Of a stretch of 64,000 bases of DNA, positions 11,731-23,603 are shown one piece after another; position 1 is the stretch's first letter, and each line of letters begins with the position of its first letter. This DNA comes from Anthoceros angustus (Eukaryota; Streptophyta; Anthocerotopsida; Anthocerotales; Anthocerotaceae), in NCBI GenBank assembly GCA_010909165.1, contig MU008154.1, positions 496,001-560,000 on the forward strand. Reading direction: 5' to 3'. The notes below the pieces were generated by a model. The model worked only from the letters and a program-made list of their open reading frames with translations, searched no databases and was not told the origin of the DNA. Made by a program: the position numbers and the translations under genes.

Positions 11731-13390
11731 CTGCTCTCACGCTGGGCTTGCCTAGCTTTCCGTGACAGACATGCCTCTTGCAGCCCACTGACATTCAACG
11801 ACACCCCCGTTCGTAAAACCTTGAACACACGACGCGCTCCAACTCCAGATCCGTGAACTCCACACCCCCCACCGAGACCTGCTAAACCCAAGACCTGCCC
11901 CAGCCGAATGCGGAAGCCGTGCGAACCAGACCTCCGCGGAGTTTAGCTTCCCTGAGCTTGCGAGAGCTGGAAACTGAAGCAAGCGTGATCCCACAGACAA
12001 CCTTCCGGCTCCAACTGAAGCAGAGGACGGGCAGACGACGACGGCCTGAGAGAAATCTCTGCAACAGGGCAGAGCAAGAAACAGATTGTCCCCTCCCACT
12101 CCTTCCTTCCTGTCCTTCTTCCCTTCTCTTCGCTTCCCTTCCTTTTCTCCAGACACAACACCAAAGGAGATGATGAGCCCAGATATAAGGCAAGGAAAGC
12201 AAAGAGGTCGAGGGCGAGCACAGATCGCGGCGTGAGCTGGAGCAGCAGAGAGGTAGGGAAAAGATCAAGCGTTCGCAAAGCTACGCAGACACTCCTGCGA
12301 GAACTGGTGGGGGCCAAAGAGCGCGAGCAGAGAAGAAAAAATCGGTGCGGCCGGGTCTGCGCGGGAGCAAAGGTCACCACAGAAAGTTGCACGGAAGAAT
12401 CCGCCTGTCGTGACTGCCGGTCATCCGGGGTTAAACCCGGGTTGGAACCTGGGGCCGAGCCGCGGTCAGCCAAAACCTGGTTCGGCGCCCACAGCGCGCT
12501 GACAAGACGCGACTCGGGGCGCGTAACGGCCAGGGAGCTGCTTCCCGTGCCGCGGGGACTGCCCATTCAATGCTCCAGCCAGGCCCCCGACCTTTTGCCT
12601 CCGAACCGTCTGCCTTCCCAAATTCCGACCCACCTGCCGCGGCCCTTGTCGCCCTCGGGAACGCCACCAGGCCTAGCATCGAGGTTTCAAAATTCGAACC
12701 GGAGCTGGAGCGGCGGGTGGGAGGCAGACCCGGTCGCCAGCGTGTGGCGCCGGGACCCCGCGGCGACGTGGCCCAGCCCCGTCGCGCCGAGGCTGCATCC
12801 AGCCCTGCCGCGCGCAGGGTCGGTGGGAAGTGCCGTGCACGGCCGGGAAGAAGTGGGCGGTAGCGAGGCCACGTAGAGGAAGGTCCGGGAGGCAGGTCCG
12901 GAGCCCGGGTTGTGGCTGAGAGGGCCGGCGGGCGGCGCGGCGACAAGTGGCGGCTCACCGGCTGCAGCCGGTGGCGGTGGGGAAATCCGAATCCTTGCTG
13001 GGAGTGGCGTGGGCGGCCTGGGGCCCCACCGGGTGTTAAAGCAAATCCGGATGAATGAGGGCAAATAGGCGATCAGGGGAGCGAGTGGGGGTCGTGGAAA
13101 GATGGCGGTAGCAGCAGATCGAAAGCGCGGCAGGAGTGGCTGGCCGAATGTGGAAATCCACATGGTAGCTCGGGACGTGGCAAGACGGGCGGCTGAGGAG
13201 CGCCCACTTCAGCGCAAGTTGCGCCACGTCTCTAGGTTCGGACAGGGTTGCGGCATACGGCATGTGTCAGCAGCAAAGATGCACGGTCAGGACTGCAAGT
13301 GCGCGTCAGCAGCCGCATCCCCTTCACGTGACCAAATGCGAGAAACGCTCGATTATCACAGCTTATGGTGGGTGTTATGGCCCCCTGCTG
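11731..13390. promoter_or_regulatory. GC-rich upstream region of the B-box gene
   Basis: No supported gene. 12060-12150 is pyrimidine-rich on the + strand (CCTTCCTTTTCTCC type), so GA-rich in the transcript sense: a likely 5' UTR/core promoter tract. 12430-13060 is strongly GC-rich and CpG-rich, which opens long but unconvincing reading frames on both strands. I see no protein family in them. Confidence 0.45.
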
Positions 13391-13392
13391 GC

Positions 13393-13556
13393 GCGGGCCA
13401 AGCCAAGGAGAGAGGGAGAGGGAAAGGACAAGGACAAGGACACGGACAGGGCCCTGCAAGGGAAGGGAAGGGAAGGGAAAAGAAAGGAAGCCGGGAAGGG
13501 AAGGCAAGGGAAGGCAAGGGAAGGCAAGGGAAGGCAAGGGAAGGCAAGGGAAGAGA
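13393..13556. repeat. Purine-rich minisatellite
   Basis: GGACAAGGACAAGG-type hexamers (13420-13450) run into GGGAA repeats. About five copies of a 10-bp unit, GGGAAGGCAA, follow at ~13494-13548. A related GGCAA pentamer run lies at 13709-13729. The + strand is almost pure purine for over 100 bases. Confidence 0.9.
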
Positions 13557-13831
13557 GGAGGCCGTTCATCAGACAACAAGCAACCCCGCGGCCCTGGCCC
13601 TGATGGTGGATTAGGAGCCACACAGGGCCTTGGCTGGCAGCCGCACCACGTGCTTTCCTGTGGATGAAACGCAACGCAACTCTCAACGCCAACACCAACG
13701 CAACACAAGGCAAGGCAAGGCAAGGCAAGCAACTTGTTATGTACATACACGCATACCTGGTAAAACCTGTGATGTCCTTGGAAACTGTGAGAGGAGCGTC
13801 AGTTGGGTGCCCAGATTTGATCTTCTGGCGT

Positions 13832-14281
13832 TTAGTTTATCATTCTCGGAAGAAGCATGGCCATGGCCAGGTAGTGGGCACTAGTGGCGATGGGCATGGA
13901 GGTTGTAGAGTGATGACGGTCTCCCAGGCAAAAGGGGGCCTTGGACATGCTGCACCACATGATGCTTGCCTGGACCTGCTGCCAGGCGCGGCGGTCCGCT
14001 CCAGGCTGCGGAAAGTTCAGCCACTTCCGATGCAACTTGAACCCACAGACAGCATGGACAAGTGTGCGCCCTTTCCTGCCCACCTTCAAATGTGCTTCAC
14101 CCAAAGCCCGACACGTGCCGACAAGCACTCTTTTCACGTTGAGGGAGGGACTGGAGGCTTGCAGTTGCAGTTGCACCTGGACCGTGCCGTCCCTTATTGT
14201 ATGTAGCACAATCTCACGCTGCTGTCCACTAGTCTGCCATGATAGATCAGCAAACGTCAACAGTGTCCAACATACCTCCAA
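13832..14281 (-). CDS. Unassigned reading frame of 149 codons
   Basis: An uninterrupted frame in non-repetitive sequence. A splice acceptor (ATCATGGCAG) sits just upstream of codons reading TSGQQREIVLHTIRDG, so it could be a 3' exon, but I found no matching 5' exon. The nearby frame 14378-14608 (-) is also open (FCVNHILASSIRLDWPESEE) and could belong to the same gene. I recognise no domain, and chance is a real alternative. Confidence 0.2.
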   Translation of the reverse strand: MEVCWTLLTFADLSWQTSGQQREIVLHTIRDGTVQVQLQLQASSPSLNVKRVLVGTCRALGEAHLKVGRKGRTLVHAVCGFKLHRKWLNFPQPGADRRAWQQVQASIMWCSMSKAPFCLGDRHHSTTSMPIATSAHYLAMAMLLPRMIN

Positions 14282-15133
14282 AAGGAAACAGGAAACGGGA
14301 ACGGGAAAGGCAGCAACATAGTGAGAGGAGAGAGATTGAGGGATGCTACAACTTACATAATACAGTACATAAGTTTCTCACAACGAGTGTGGGTTGGAGT
14401 CATGGACCGGACTGAAGCATGCAGCCGAGACTGCCAGATGAAATATCTCTGACACTTCCAGTTCCTCGCTTTCCGGCCAATCCAGGCGGATGCTGCTGGC
14501 TAGGATATGATTCACACAAAATCTCTGGTCACCACACTTTCCTACCGTCAGAATGTCTGGATGCCTCTTCTGAATTGACAAAGACCAGCCATTCGCCTTC
14601 AACGGCACAAAAACAGAACAAGCTATGTGTGGCTCCTGAATCAGCCGCTCTCAGGGCCTTGTGTGGCTCACGGTCTCAAATAACTCATCATATTTGACCA
14701 CAGGAATAAATACTAGGTAGACTAGCGAGAGCTCCTACATGTGGCAACTGCTCAAGCAGGAGTCAAACGGGACGATGCCTGCAATAGGGGTCGCTATTGA
14801 CCCAGCTATTCAACATATCCCCTACGTAGCCAAACGGTTTCGCACCCTCAGCAGCATCTAGTCTAGGTGAACGGTGCTGGAACATGTGTGCAATACACTG
14901 ACAAAGGGACCAATCCGATTATGGCAACCGCAAAATTGTAACCTTGGGGGCGAGAAGACCGGAAAGCTTCAGGTCCATACTTCCAGCCAAAACACCCCTG
15001 CCACACACAAGTAAAGCAATGTTGGTAGTTGCAGCTGCGGTACAGCTTTCATACGACGGGCAAGGGAGGATGATTACCGACCTCTAGATACAAGTCCTTT
15101 CAAGTGCATAATAATGATGGCAGTCGCCAAGGA
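14282..15133. other. Intergenic DNA downstream of the aspartic protease
   Basis: Apart from the weak frame at 14378-14608 (-), nothing is recognisable. An AATAAA on the + strand (~14704) has no gene to serve. The 3' UTR of the protease gene should occupy the right part. Confidence 0.4.
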
Positions 15134-18100
15134 TTATAACGGTTCGAGCTCTCCCTTCTCATCCACTTCGTCAATGGATACATAGTTTGCCGTATTCCTG
15201 TTTTTCAACCAGTAATAAAGGCCAGCAACTCCCAGAATTGACAGAGTCACCAGCACCAGAGACGCCACTACCGCAATCAAGGTAGTTGTATGGTCTTTCG
15301 GCGCCCATGATTTGCCGCTGCAACAGAGCAACGTGCCCGAGTTTAACATCAAAGCCAAGAGTCTACATGCATGCAACAGACACCTGAAAAGCCCTTGCCT
15401 ACCTAACACTCAACGGTTGCAGCTTCCAGCTTGTCAGTTGATAAACGCCGATCTCATCTCTTAACACCACACGATGGCTCACAAGTTGAGAAATGATAGT
15501 CTGAGCATCCCATGTAAAAGGCAAAGTATCAAGACAACCCCTCCAAGATGCTTTAAAGACAAAATAAACAGCCCAAGAGCGGAATGAAACGTCTGCATTT
15601 CCATCCAAACCTCAGCACTGCTTGTTGAAAGATAACTGCTTGATGGCTCAGGAACAATTGCCCAATGTACATTCACATGATTCCCGTCATCGGAAGTATC
15701 CAACACTTCGACCTGACACAACATAACGCGGTTAGCATGCTCCGCTCAATCTCCCGTGAGCTGGAAAGGAAGACTTGCTACCACAGATTCCAATGGAATT
15801 ACCTGGCTGGCCAAAAGCTCGAGTTCACGGGACATATCCTCAACAAACGCTGATTCAAGAGTGGCAAAATCTGAAGAACTCATCTTGAGAGAGAGATCCA
15901 TGTCCAGACTTGCGATAGCACTTGGAAAGTCCGCGTCAGAAGACTCGTTCGTGCTGTTGCCCAGTGCTGGACCTGCAATGGATCCAGTTAACCTTGAATC
16001 TACCATACTTGTCTTCATTAATCGTGATCATTGCCATAACAAGAACTTGCTAAACTCAGATCGAGTTCAGCGGCGTACACACCTCCTTGAGGTAGCGGTG
16101 GAGCTAATACAGGTGGAATGACTTGAGATGGTGTACCAGGGGACACACCTTCATCAACCGGTGGTGGCGTTGCTGGTGGTGCCATAGCAGCTCTGAGCTG
16201 ATTGGAAAGATCAGTGCATTTCGTGCGCCAGAATCCTATTCGCTTATTTCCCCTGTCATACATCACCAGCATATTGCGCACCACAATTCCTGCGTGCAGG
16301 ACCTTGTAAGACATGTGCCAATGCATTCTGCACCAGGTGGCACTCCTTTGAATACAAGGAAACGTGCCAACTTTTCTGCACTCTAAGAAAGGAACCCTGT
16401 AGGAGCTCCCTCTATTGTATAATTGGGAGTGGCCATTCAGTACTGAATGAAGGACCACTGCCGGTTTATACAACACAGAAAGCCTCTCCAGGTTTTCTGT
16501 ATGTATTACCTCCAATGAGAGTGGTTGGGTCTTTGTCATTCTTGAAAAAACCGAGACAATACGCTCCTCGATGAGTTACATGCTGTGCCAAGAACAATCA
16601 ACATCAGGTGTGCGTGTACGTGGCAATTTGCTTCCGAAACACACAATCCAGGAAGGGTTCAATGGCATACCCTAAAAAGATAATTCTCAGGTGCAAGTGA
16701 AACTACACTGTTGCCATTGAAAACAAGATCTACTGTCGGAAAGTAGTCTGAGAGCTTTGATGGATCTCTGTCAAACAGAACTCCAATTTCAACTCCTGGA
16801 TTTCTGATAACAGCCATGCATGGGAATCCCCAGGTGCAAAGGAAATGCGTTCCCCAATCCAGATAGGAATCCCAAGAAACTTACACTCCTGCATCTGCAA
16901 AGCAGATGTCTGGGAAATCAACAGGATCTGGTCCATCAACACGTTTCAGTGAAGGATCTAGCCGTTGTGTCACCTGCCAGGGACAGTGCACGTGATAATC
17001 AGAGACAAATCCCTTGTTCCCAAGAGCCCGCGGTCTTTTCTATCACACCGAAGTAGCAGATTTAAAGCACCCAAACTTACTGCTCGAACAAAGGCATCAA
17101 ACGCGGTGCCTGGAAGGTAGCAGTACGTAGTTCCACTATCCAGCACAGTGCCATGCCTGCCGTTGAATATATTTGGACTTAAGGGCAGAAGCTGACCTCC
17201 AACCTGGATGCCCTCTAGTGGGAGATTGTAGTACGTACTGCATTATTCATATTGATGAAGAATTAGCCACATGCCCCTTTTAAAGAGAACTGCATATACT
17301 TGACAATTTGGAGCTCCCAACTTCATGTTCTTTTAGTCTATACCTGCGTTCAGCATCCGAGGTCGCAAAAATCATTCCAGGAGGTGGGGTCATAGCACCC
17401 AGCACCATGGCGCCTCCAGATTCCAACATTCCTCCATAGCAGAGAGAGAAGCTATTGCTAATGGCACCCTGATCAACAAGTTGATCCACAATACTGAGAG
17501 GACCCCTGCCAAGGCCCATGATACCATCTGCCTTCTGCTTGAACAAATCTCCTTGCTCATCGTTCTCACAGCCAAAGACCAGACTCTGAGGTGGAAGATC
17601 ACTTTGGTCACCAAACCCTACCAAATCCGATCCAAGAACCCCGCTGCTACTGCTCATCTCTGCGTACAGCCTTTCATACTTGCACTGACCATTGTCACAA
17701 TGTTGTCCCATATATTTCCGTGTGCACTGGTCACCACACGGAATGGGCTTATACGAGGTTGAGTGACTTGGATCAAAGCTTGCATCCTGCCAGGACAAGA
17801 GTGTGTCAAAGGCACAGAACCGTGACTTTCTCAGCTTCTAAATCCAGTCTGAAACCACCAGTGAATTCCTCTATTCACATTGCAGCACACCGAATCACAC
17901 ACCTGATGAGAGCCACAGTGTTTGCAAGTTGAACAAGGGACATATGTCACAGTACTGCCCGTGTCAACGATGAGGGCAAACTTCTGGGGTGGCGTCCCGA
18001 TGAAAAGCTCACCGGTATAGTACCTGCAACATGCAGCCGCTTTCCGATCATGACGCTAACCCCTGAAAGAAAGAGCAGCAGGCAAGCTATCCTACATGGA

Positions 18101-18591
18101 AGCCATGATGGTTATTTGACACACAGCCCCCAGGACCATTATGCAGAGCTTCTGGATCGTATTACAGGAGCAAAAGAGATGCTGCAGACAAGCTGTGCCC
18201 GCTATCCTGTACATTATTCCAATCAAACCTTCTGCTTTGGCCCGTCGGCATAAAGCTAGTTCCAAATTTGTGCAAATCGATGTCAAGGCTGGACAAAGTG
18301 AAAGGAAATTCACCCTTTGTTCAAGAGATCATCAAACAGCTTCATTTGAGCATCAGCGCCGATAAGTTCGCGCCCATGCCGTTGCCGAAGCCGGTGCACC
18401 GCAGATAAATTCTGGTGCGTCAATTGGATAGGGAACAGAGTGGCCAATCCACTCTCACTGTGGACCAGTTGCGCCCCCGGACCTGCAATGCTGGGCGAGA
18501 AGACGGGAGCTCGCAAAGAAGTGCACGGTGGTAAAAGCACCAAGATCACTAGCGAGGCTGCTGCCACCCTCACCAATGTAGGACAGGCCAT
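15134..18591 (-). CDS. Membrane-anchored pepsin-type aspartic protease (A1 family), 12 exons
   Basis: Exons in transcript order: 18314-18591, 17903-18023, 17344-17786, 17081-17237, 16885-16973, 16671-16767, 16510-16582, 16083-16289, 15803-15972, 15611-15712, 15403-15500, 15134-15317. The total of 2019 nt codes 672 aa in frame, matching the ~630-residue plant family. An N-terminal signal peptide (residues ~1-25) precedes the first active-site motif DTGST (about 113) in FIGTPPQKFALIVDTG. A Cys-rich STCKHCG segment follows, then the second active site DSGTT (about 314). The pepsin fold closes with GIVVRNMLVMYDRG and FWRTKC. After the fold come a Pro-rich linker (~residues 440-470), an extra C-terminal domain and a transmembrane helix near 625-647 with a short cytosolic tail ending ELEPL. 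Both catalytic Asp are present, so it should be active on the endomembrane or cell surface. The substrate is unknown. Confidence 0.93.
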
Positions 18592-19260
18592 TCTCCCCCT
18601 TGAACCTGTCCCAATCTTTTTTCACAGATTAAATGGGAGATCCAAAACCGATCACCTGCCAGCCAATCTCAGCTGGACAGAATTCTCCTTCCGTCGTCCT
18701 CTTGCCATCCGTCGTTGCCCCCAAGGTCCGATTTCGGAAACCAATTCTTCTCCAGCCTACCAGGTCCAAGCTCCACACCTTTCATCCGAGCATAAACCCT
18801 AGCAAAACTCGAGGATCCACATATCTCAGTGCCAGACAGTCCGACTCGGTCTTGAGGTTTGCAGCAGCAGCATCACCGACACTCCGTGCCCCGGCCTCCT
18901 GCAGCGGAGATATCTCTTCTACGACGCGCTGCTGCCTCCCAAGCTTCGATTCCGGGAAGGCAAGAGCCAAGGCGAGAATGGTGCAAAAAGTAAAACGAAT
19001 CGGAAAGTCGGGAACTGAAAAAACGACGGCGGTGGGATCCTGAAGGGAGTGTCAGTGGACTGTACGGGGGAGCCAGAGCCTCCCTGAGGTGTGTCGGATG
19101 GTGGAAGGCAGGCGACAAGGCAACTGAGACAAGCTCAGGTTCATAATTGCCAGGACCCGCTTAAAAAAAACGCCGAGTTAAATCCACAACCATGGATAAC
19201 GGGAGAGAGGAATGGCACTGGCAATCACAAAGAGATAACAGGAGTCGTATAACGTCTCAG
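18592..19260. promoter_or_regulatory. Upstream region of the protease gene
   Basis: Gap between the protease start and the likely 3' end of the LNK transcript, both on the minus strand. Promoter and 5' UTR are expected here. No further gene or repeat seen. Confidence 0.4.
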
Positions 19261-19266
19261 TTTATT
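19261..19266 (-). terminator. Candidate poly(A) signal of the LNK gene
   Basis: TTTATT on the + strand reads AATAAA in the sense of the LNK transcript. It implies a 3' UTR of about 1.1 kb (19267-20360). That interval contains chance frames only, for example 19309-19623 (-). Confidence 0.45.
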
Positions 19267-20360
19267 GATCATGAAAAAGAATAGTAGTCAAAGCAGTCCG
19301 AGCTATTGTTACAACATCATAATTCTCACATAAGACGCTACGCTACCGCAGCCGTAGTTAGTGTGGTTCGCCACCTGCGTCAGTGTACAGTAATGGTACA
19401 GTTCAGTGATCAGCTGGTAGGCAGCCAGCCACACGAAAAAGAGATCCGGCACAGCAGCCGGATTGGAAGCCAAGAGCCCAACAGGCCTGTTTCTCCACAG
19501 GCTGTCGAGCACACTGTACAGGGTGCCATCTCTAGAATACAAAGCTGATTCTGGCGCCACAAGCAGCCAGGACCTACAAGCATGGGTGGCCGAGCAGGCC
19601 AAGGTGCCAGGAAGACAACCCACAAACGTTTTTCAAGGCACACCTGCACGGAGGAAGACCAGGAGATCAGCAAGTGGGACTCGGAAGGTTGTGGTTCAAA
19701 TGAGCAGGTTCAAGCCATGAAAGTTACCTAGAGGATACGAGGGATGAGACTCCAATCCCCGATAGCAGATAATGCACATGAAGACTGGGAGTGGCCTCGT
19801 TTTGCCTCTTCTGCTGATGCTAAACAACTAGTACAGTGAGAGATTCTATCCAAATGTTCCACGCCACAAGACCATCCCCTATCCGTGTCCTCATCCGGTC
19901 TCTTGTCAGTTTCCTGTCCTCCGGTTAGTGCCCTCGACAAAACTCCTCAATACACCCTAGTTGATTGACATCAGTTGTCGCCCATAGTGCAGAACTGCCT
20001 CAATTCTGCTTCGGAGACAGGACTGGCTGGAGTAGGCTCTTTGCAGATAGAGCTTACCCTAAAATCTGACGAATCCAGTCTCTGTCGTCCGACCAGCCTG
20101 TCCTTCCGGTACTGACAAATCGATTACCTGCATTACCAAATCCAGGTTGAATGGACCTGTCAGGTGGTCACTCTGCCTGTGCCTTCAGGACCAGAGATGT
20201 CCCGATGACCACCTTCAACCCCTTCAGGGCTGAATCTGGCACTCATCACAGATAAGTGGCACCTGAAGCTTAAACCTGGATGTTATGCTAGGCCTCACCT
20301 GGAAAGAGGTTAGTACCAACCATCCAAAGCAGGAGCTAAGGCTGGAGGCCGCTGCAATTC

Positions 20361-23300
20361 CTATGGGCTTGAATTTCCACCTGGGGGCTGCGGAGGAGCC
20401 AGAGCATAAGGAGCACCACCAGGAGGTACAGGGATGTAGTAGGGAACTGGATGGAGCACTCGCTTATGGAACAGCAAGTTCGCAATTGATCTATCAATGG
20501 GATTTGTTTCTGTCTCCACCACGTTCAGACTCCCAGCCCTGCAGAAAGAATGCTAAGGTTCAATGGCACTGCAACCAAAGGACAACTGAGCAGCTTTCTT
20601 AATGACATGAAGGATCTAAATGATGTTGTGTCCATCCAATACCTGGACGTCCTGGCTGACGAAGGCAGGTTGCTGCCAGATGATGATTCTACCCCACCTG
20701 GCACACTATCCAGCCCATCACTACTTGCACTACTACTACCACTGTCACCTGCCGACCGTCTCTGCATAGCACTCCTGGCCAGCCGATACAGTGCATCACG
20801 GATGCAGACTCTAGTGTTAATGTCCAACTGCACACACACCACAGGTGTAAGCAACTAGGATGACAACCACAATATGAGCAGCTTCAGATTTGCTGCACAG
20901 AGTAGCAGTTGGGGAGAGAGGCATACCCTTTGCATAGTTCGCTCCAACTCTCTAAGCACGACTGCCTCCAATGAATCATCCTCCTCCCCTTGACCCACTG
21001 AAGTGTCTTGACCAGAATCTTGACTGACGCCAACTGTGTCCTGTTCTGCTTCAGAGCCATTGCTTGGTCCACCGCCAGTGACTACTTCCTGATTGTCAGC
21101 AAGTGGCTGGGCTAGAGATACTGTCTGCTGCTGGGGTTGCTGCTGCTGAGGTTGCTGAGGTTGCTGAGGTTGCTGAGGTTGCTGAGGTTGCTGGGGTTGC
21201 TGGGGTTGCTGCTGCTTCCTCAGTTGTTCCAGCCCAATCTGTTGAGCAACAAGTTGCTGCTGCTGCTGCACAGCTAAGCGAGCCTGCATCTGTTGCCGCC
21301 ACCTCAACTTTTCCAGCTTCTCCTGTGGAGTCATTGTTGGGCTGCTCGCTGGAGGGGGTCGTAGAGGAACTTCCAGTTGCTGCCTGAGCTGCTTCGGCTG
21401 ACCAAACTGTGACTGATCGAGAGACGACTTCTGACCATGTGGACTGAGTTGCTGGTATCCCACATACGTCTGTTGAGAAGGATGGATAGGAGGTGGTGTT
21501 GAAGACGACGTGTTCACCAAAAGAGGCACATGATGGAAAGGCGGCCCATAAGCTGGATGGATGTAAGGAACTCCCCTCGGCGAAGACTGCATGTGAGGAT
21601 CAACTATCATCATAGAAGGGGATGGAGGCGGAGCAGGAGGGTACCCATGCAGAGCGCCTGGCGGCAAGTGAGAAACTTGAGCAGGCAGGCGGACCTGCAG
21701 ACCCTTCTGTCCAACTGCGTCTGTCAGATGGGGAACCGCATACACAGGGCTCTGAGCGAGCTTCCGGGGAGGAAATTGCCTCCTCAACCTCTCCTCATTC
21801 CGCTTCCGATTGGCTGCATGCCGCCGAGCCCTATGTGCCTGTTACACCACACCGACCTGAATCTCAGAAACTGCGAGATGTTTCACGGTAATTCGACAGC
21901 TTCCCAACCCCTGAACGACAGAGAAACGCACCTGAGCTAGGCCTGCCTTGTCAGGTTCGGAGCTACTCACTGTCGAACGCCCTGCTTCGCCTTCAGTATT
22001 CTCCTCCCCTTTCGACAGGGCAGCGTTGTGAGGCTCCACTGTGAGCCCGCTACTTTCAGGCACCTTCAAGCCCCACAGAAGAAAACATTCAGTCAGACGT
22101 TCATAGCACCGTCGAACGAAAACACATTACTCCATCACTTATCAGGCAAGTACCTTCGCGTTCCTCTCTTCAGCACCCGGTGCTGCAGTCGGCTGAGACT
22201 GCTCCGAGCTCTGTTCGACAGAAGAGTGCTGCATCTGGCTACTCAAGCTGGGTGCTGAAACAAAGTCTGACTCCTTCAACTCCTCTTCCTGCTTCTCCAA
22301 CGTGGGCAGCATCAGAGTGTCATCACATGGAACAAAATCCGTCTCGACATCATAAGCCCCCAACTCACTCTTCACCGCAGCAAAATCCAGCCCAGAAAGA
22401 GCTGTCTCGGACCCTCCAGCAGGGGTGGCACCCCCACTACTGCCCTGCAATCTGGGAGGTGAGACCGTCCATGGTAACGCCTCTGCCGAATTATTCAACG
22501 TCTGGCCGAAGGAAGAATCGCTGTTCCTGAGCAACCAACATTCAGATCAGCCAGGTGGGTGGGCAAAGCAGAACAACCGGTTGCCAAACAAGCGAACACG
22601 GTGAAACAAAAACCGGTCGGGTTAACCAGACACCCAGGTCGTGCGCAGGGTGGATACAATTTTGCCCAGCCCCCAAGACTGGACACAGGCCCAGCAGGAA
22701 ACTTACTCCCCAGGAAGCACGTATAGCATCAATCCAGAGCTATACAGAGGCAAGGAAGGGCTTTACCGAAAGAGCTTATCCACATCTTCCAGGTTGTCAA
22801 TATTTTCCCAGCTGTAGTCCAGCAAATTACCTCCCTTATCGACATCACTACCAGCGCCAACAAACAGCTCCATGTCCTCTGCTGGTCCAACATCTGGTAG
22901 TGGGAAAGGGCAGGTGGCGTCCATCAGGCTGCCGTCGTCGCTGGGAAAGCCCGAGTTGTCCATGTACATCCGTATGTCCTCGCTGAGCAGCCCCCCACCG
23001 GACTCCTCCAACTCTCCGGTCCTGCCCCCATCCCCCGCCAGCTTCCCCCCCTCTTTCCCATTCCCAAAGCTCCCCTCCTCAAACTCCAATTCCTCCCTAT
23101 CCTCCTCCTCCTCCTGCTCCTGCCCCTGCCCCTGCCCCTCCTGCTGCTGCTGCACCATCCGCTCCTCCAGAGCGCAGGAGCTCTCCTCCTTCACCCCCCT
23201 TCCAGCCGCCGCATGAGACCCCCCGTGCCGCTGCTGCGAAACCTGCCCCAGCCCCTTGGACGACCCCATCGACCCGGGGTCCCGGTGCTGCCGCTTCCGT

Positions 23301-23603
23301 CGCTCCGCGTTGTGCCCCCACCCATTCTCCGTGGGGCTGCTCCTCTCGGGCACAATATGGTCGTCGCTCTCCCCGAAATCATCCCACACCATGTCATCGA
23401 ACTGCGCTCCCAAAGCCAACCACCAACCAAACATTCAGCCAGCCGCACTCCAACAAACTCTCAACTCACGTCTGTACACAGCAACAGACGCAACCAGCAA
23501 CGAAAGAGTAGCACGGCCGCTTCAAAGAAGCTTCCCTCACCTGGCTGATGGAGGACCAGTTGGACAGTGCATTGTCCACTCCCTCAAACTCCCACGATGA
23601 CAT
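20361..23603 (-). CDS. LNK: LNK-type transcriptional coactivator of the circadian clock, 7 exons
   Basis: Exons in transcript order: 23541-23603, 22767-23401, 22154-22526, 21932-22063, 20927-21838, 20643-20827, 20361-20538. They total 2478 nt, 825 aa in frame. Conserved blocks: FDDMVWDDFGESDDHIVP near the N-terminus; DYSWENIDNLEDVDKLFR at the end of exon 2; a central RKRNEERLRRQ helix; MTPQEKLEKLRWRQQ; the C-terminal LDINTRVCIRDALYRLARSA; and the final NPIDRSIANLLFH. These define the LNK family, which in Arabidopsis joins RVE8/RVE4 Myb factors on evening-gene promoters and links light to the clock. Between the blocks the protein is low complexity, including an acidic Gln/Glu stretch (exon 2) and a long PQQ run (exon 5). 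LNK1/LNK2 orthology cannot be decided here. Confidence 0.93.
21125..21265 (-). repeat. Gln/Pro-coding microsatellite in LNK exon 5
   Basis: On the + strand GGTTGCTGA repeats about six times, flanked by GCTGCT runs. In the LNK frame it encodes repeated PQQ followed by poly-Gln. The phase is kept at three-base multiples, so length changes would alter only the Gln/Pro tract. Confidence 0.9.

Noticed and set aside
11236-11856. 206-codon + strand frame over the B-box gene
   Set aside because: It is antisense to the B-box exon; the zinc-ligand pattern shows the minus strand is coding.
19309-19623. 104-codon minus frame with hydrophobic segments
   Set aside because: It lies inside the probable LNK 3' UTR, has no upstream exon, and no family is recognised.
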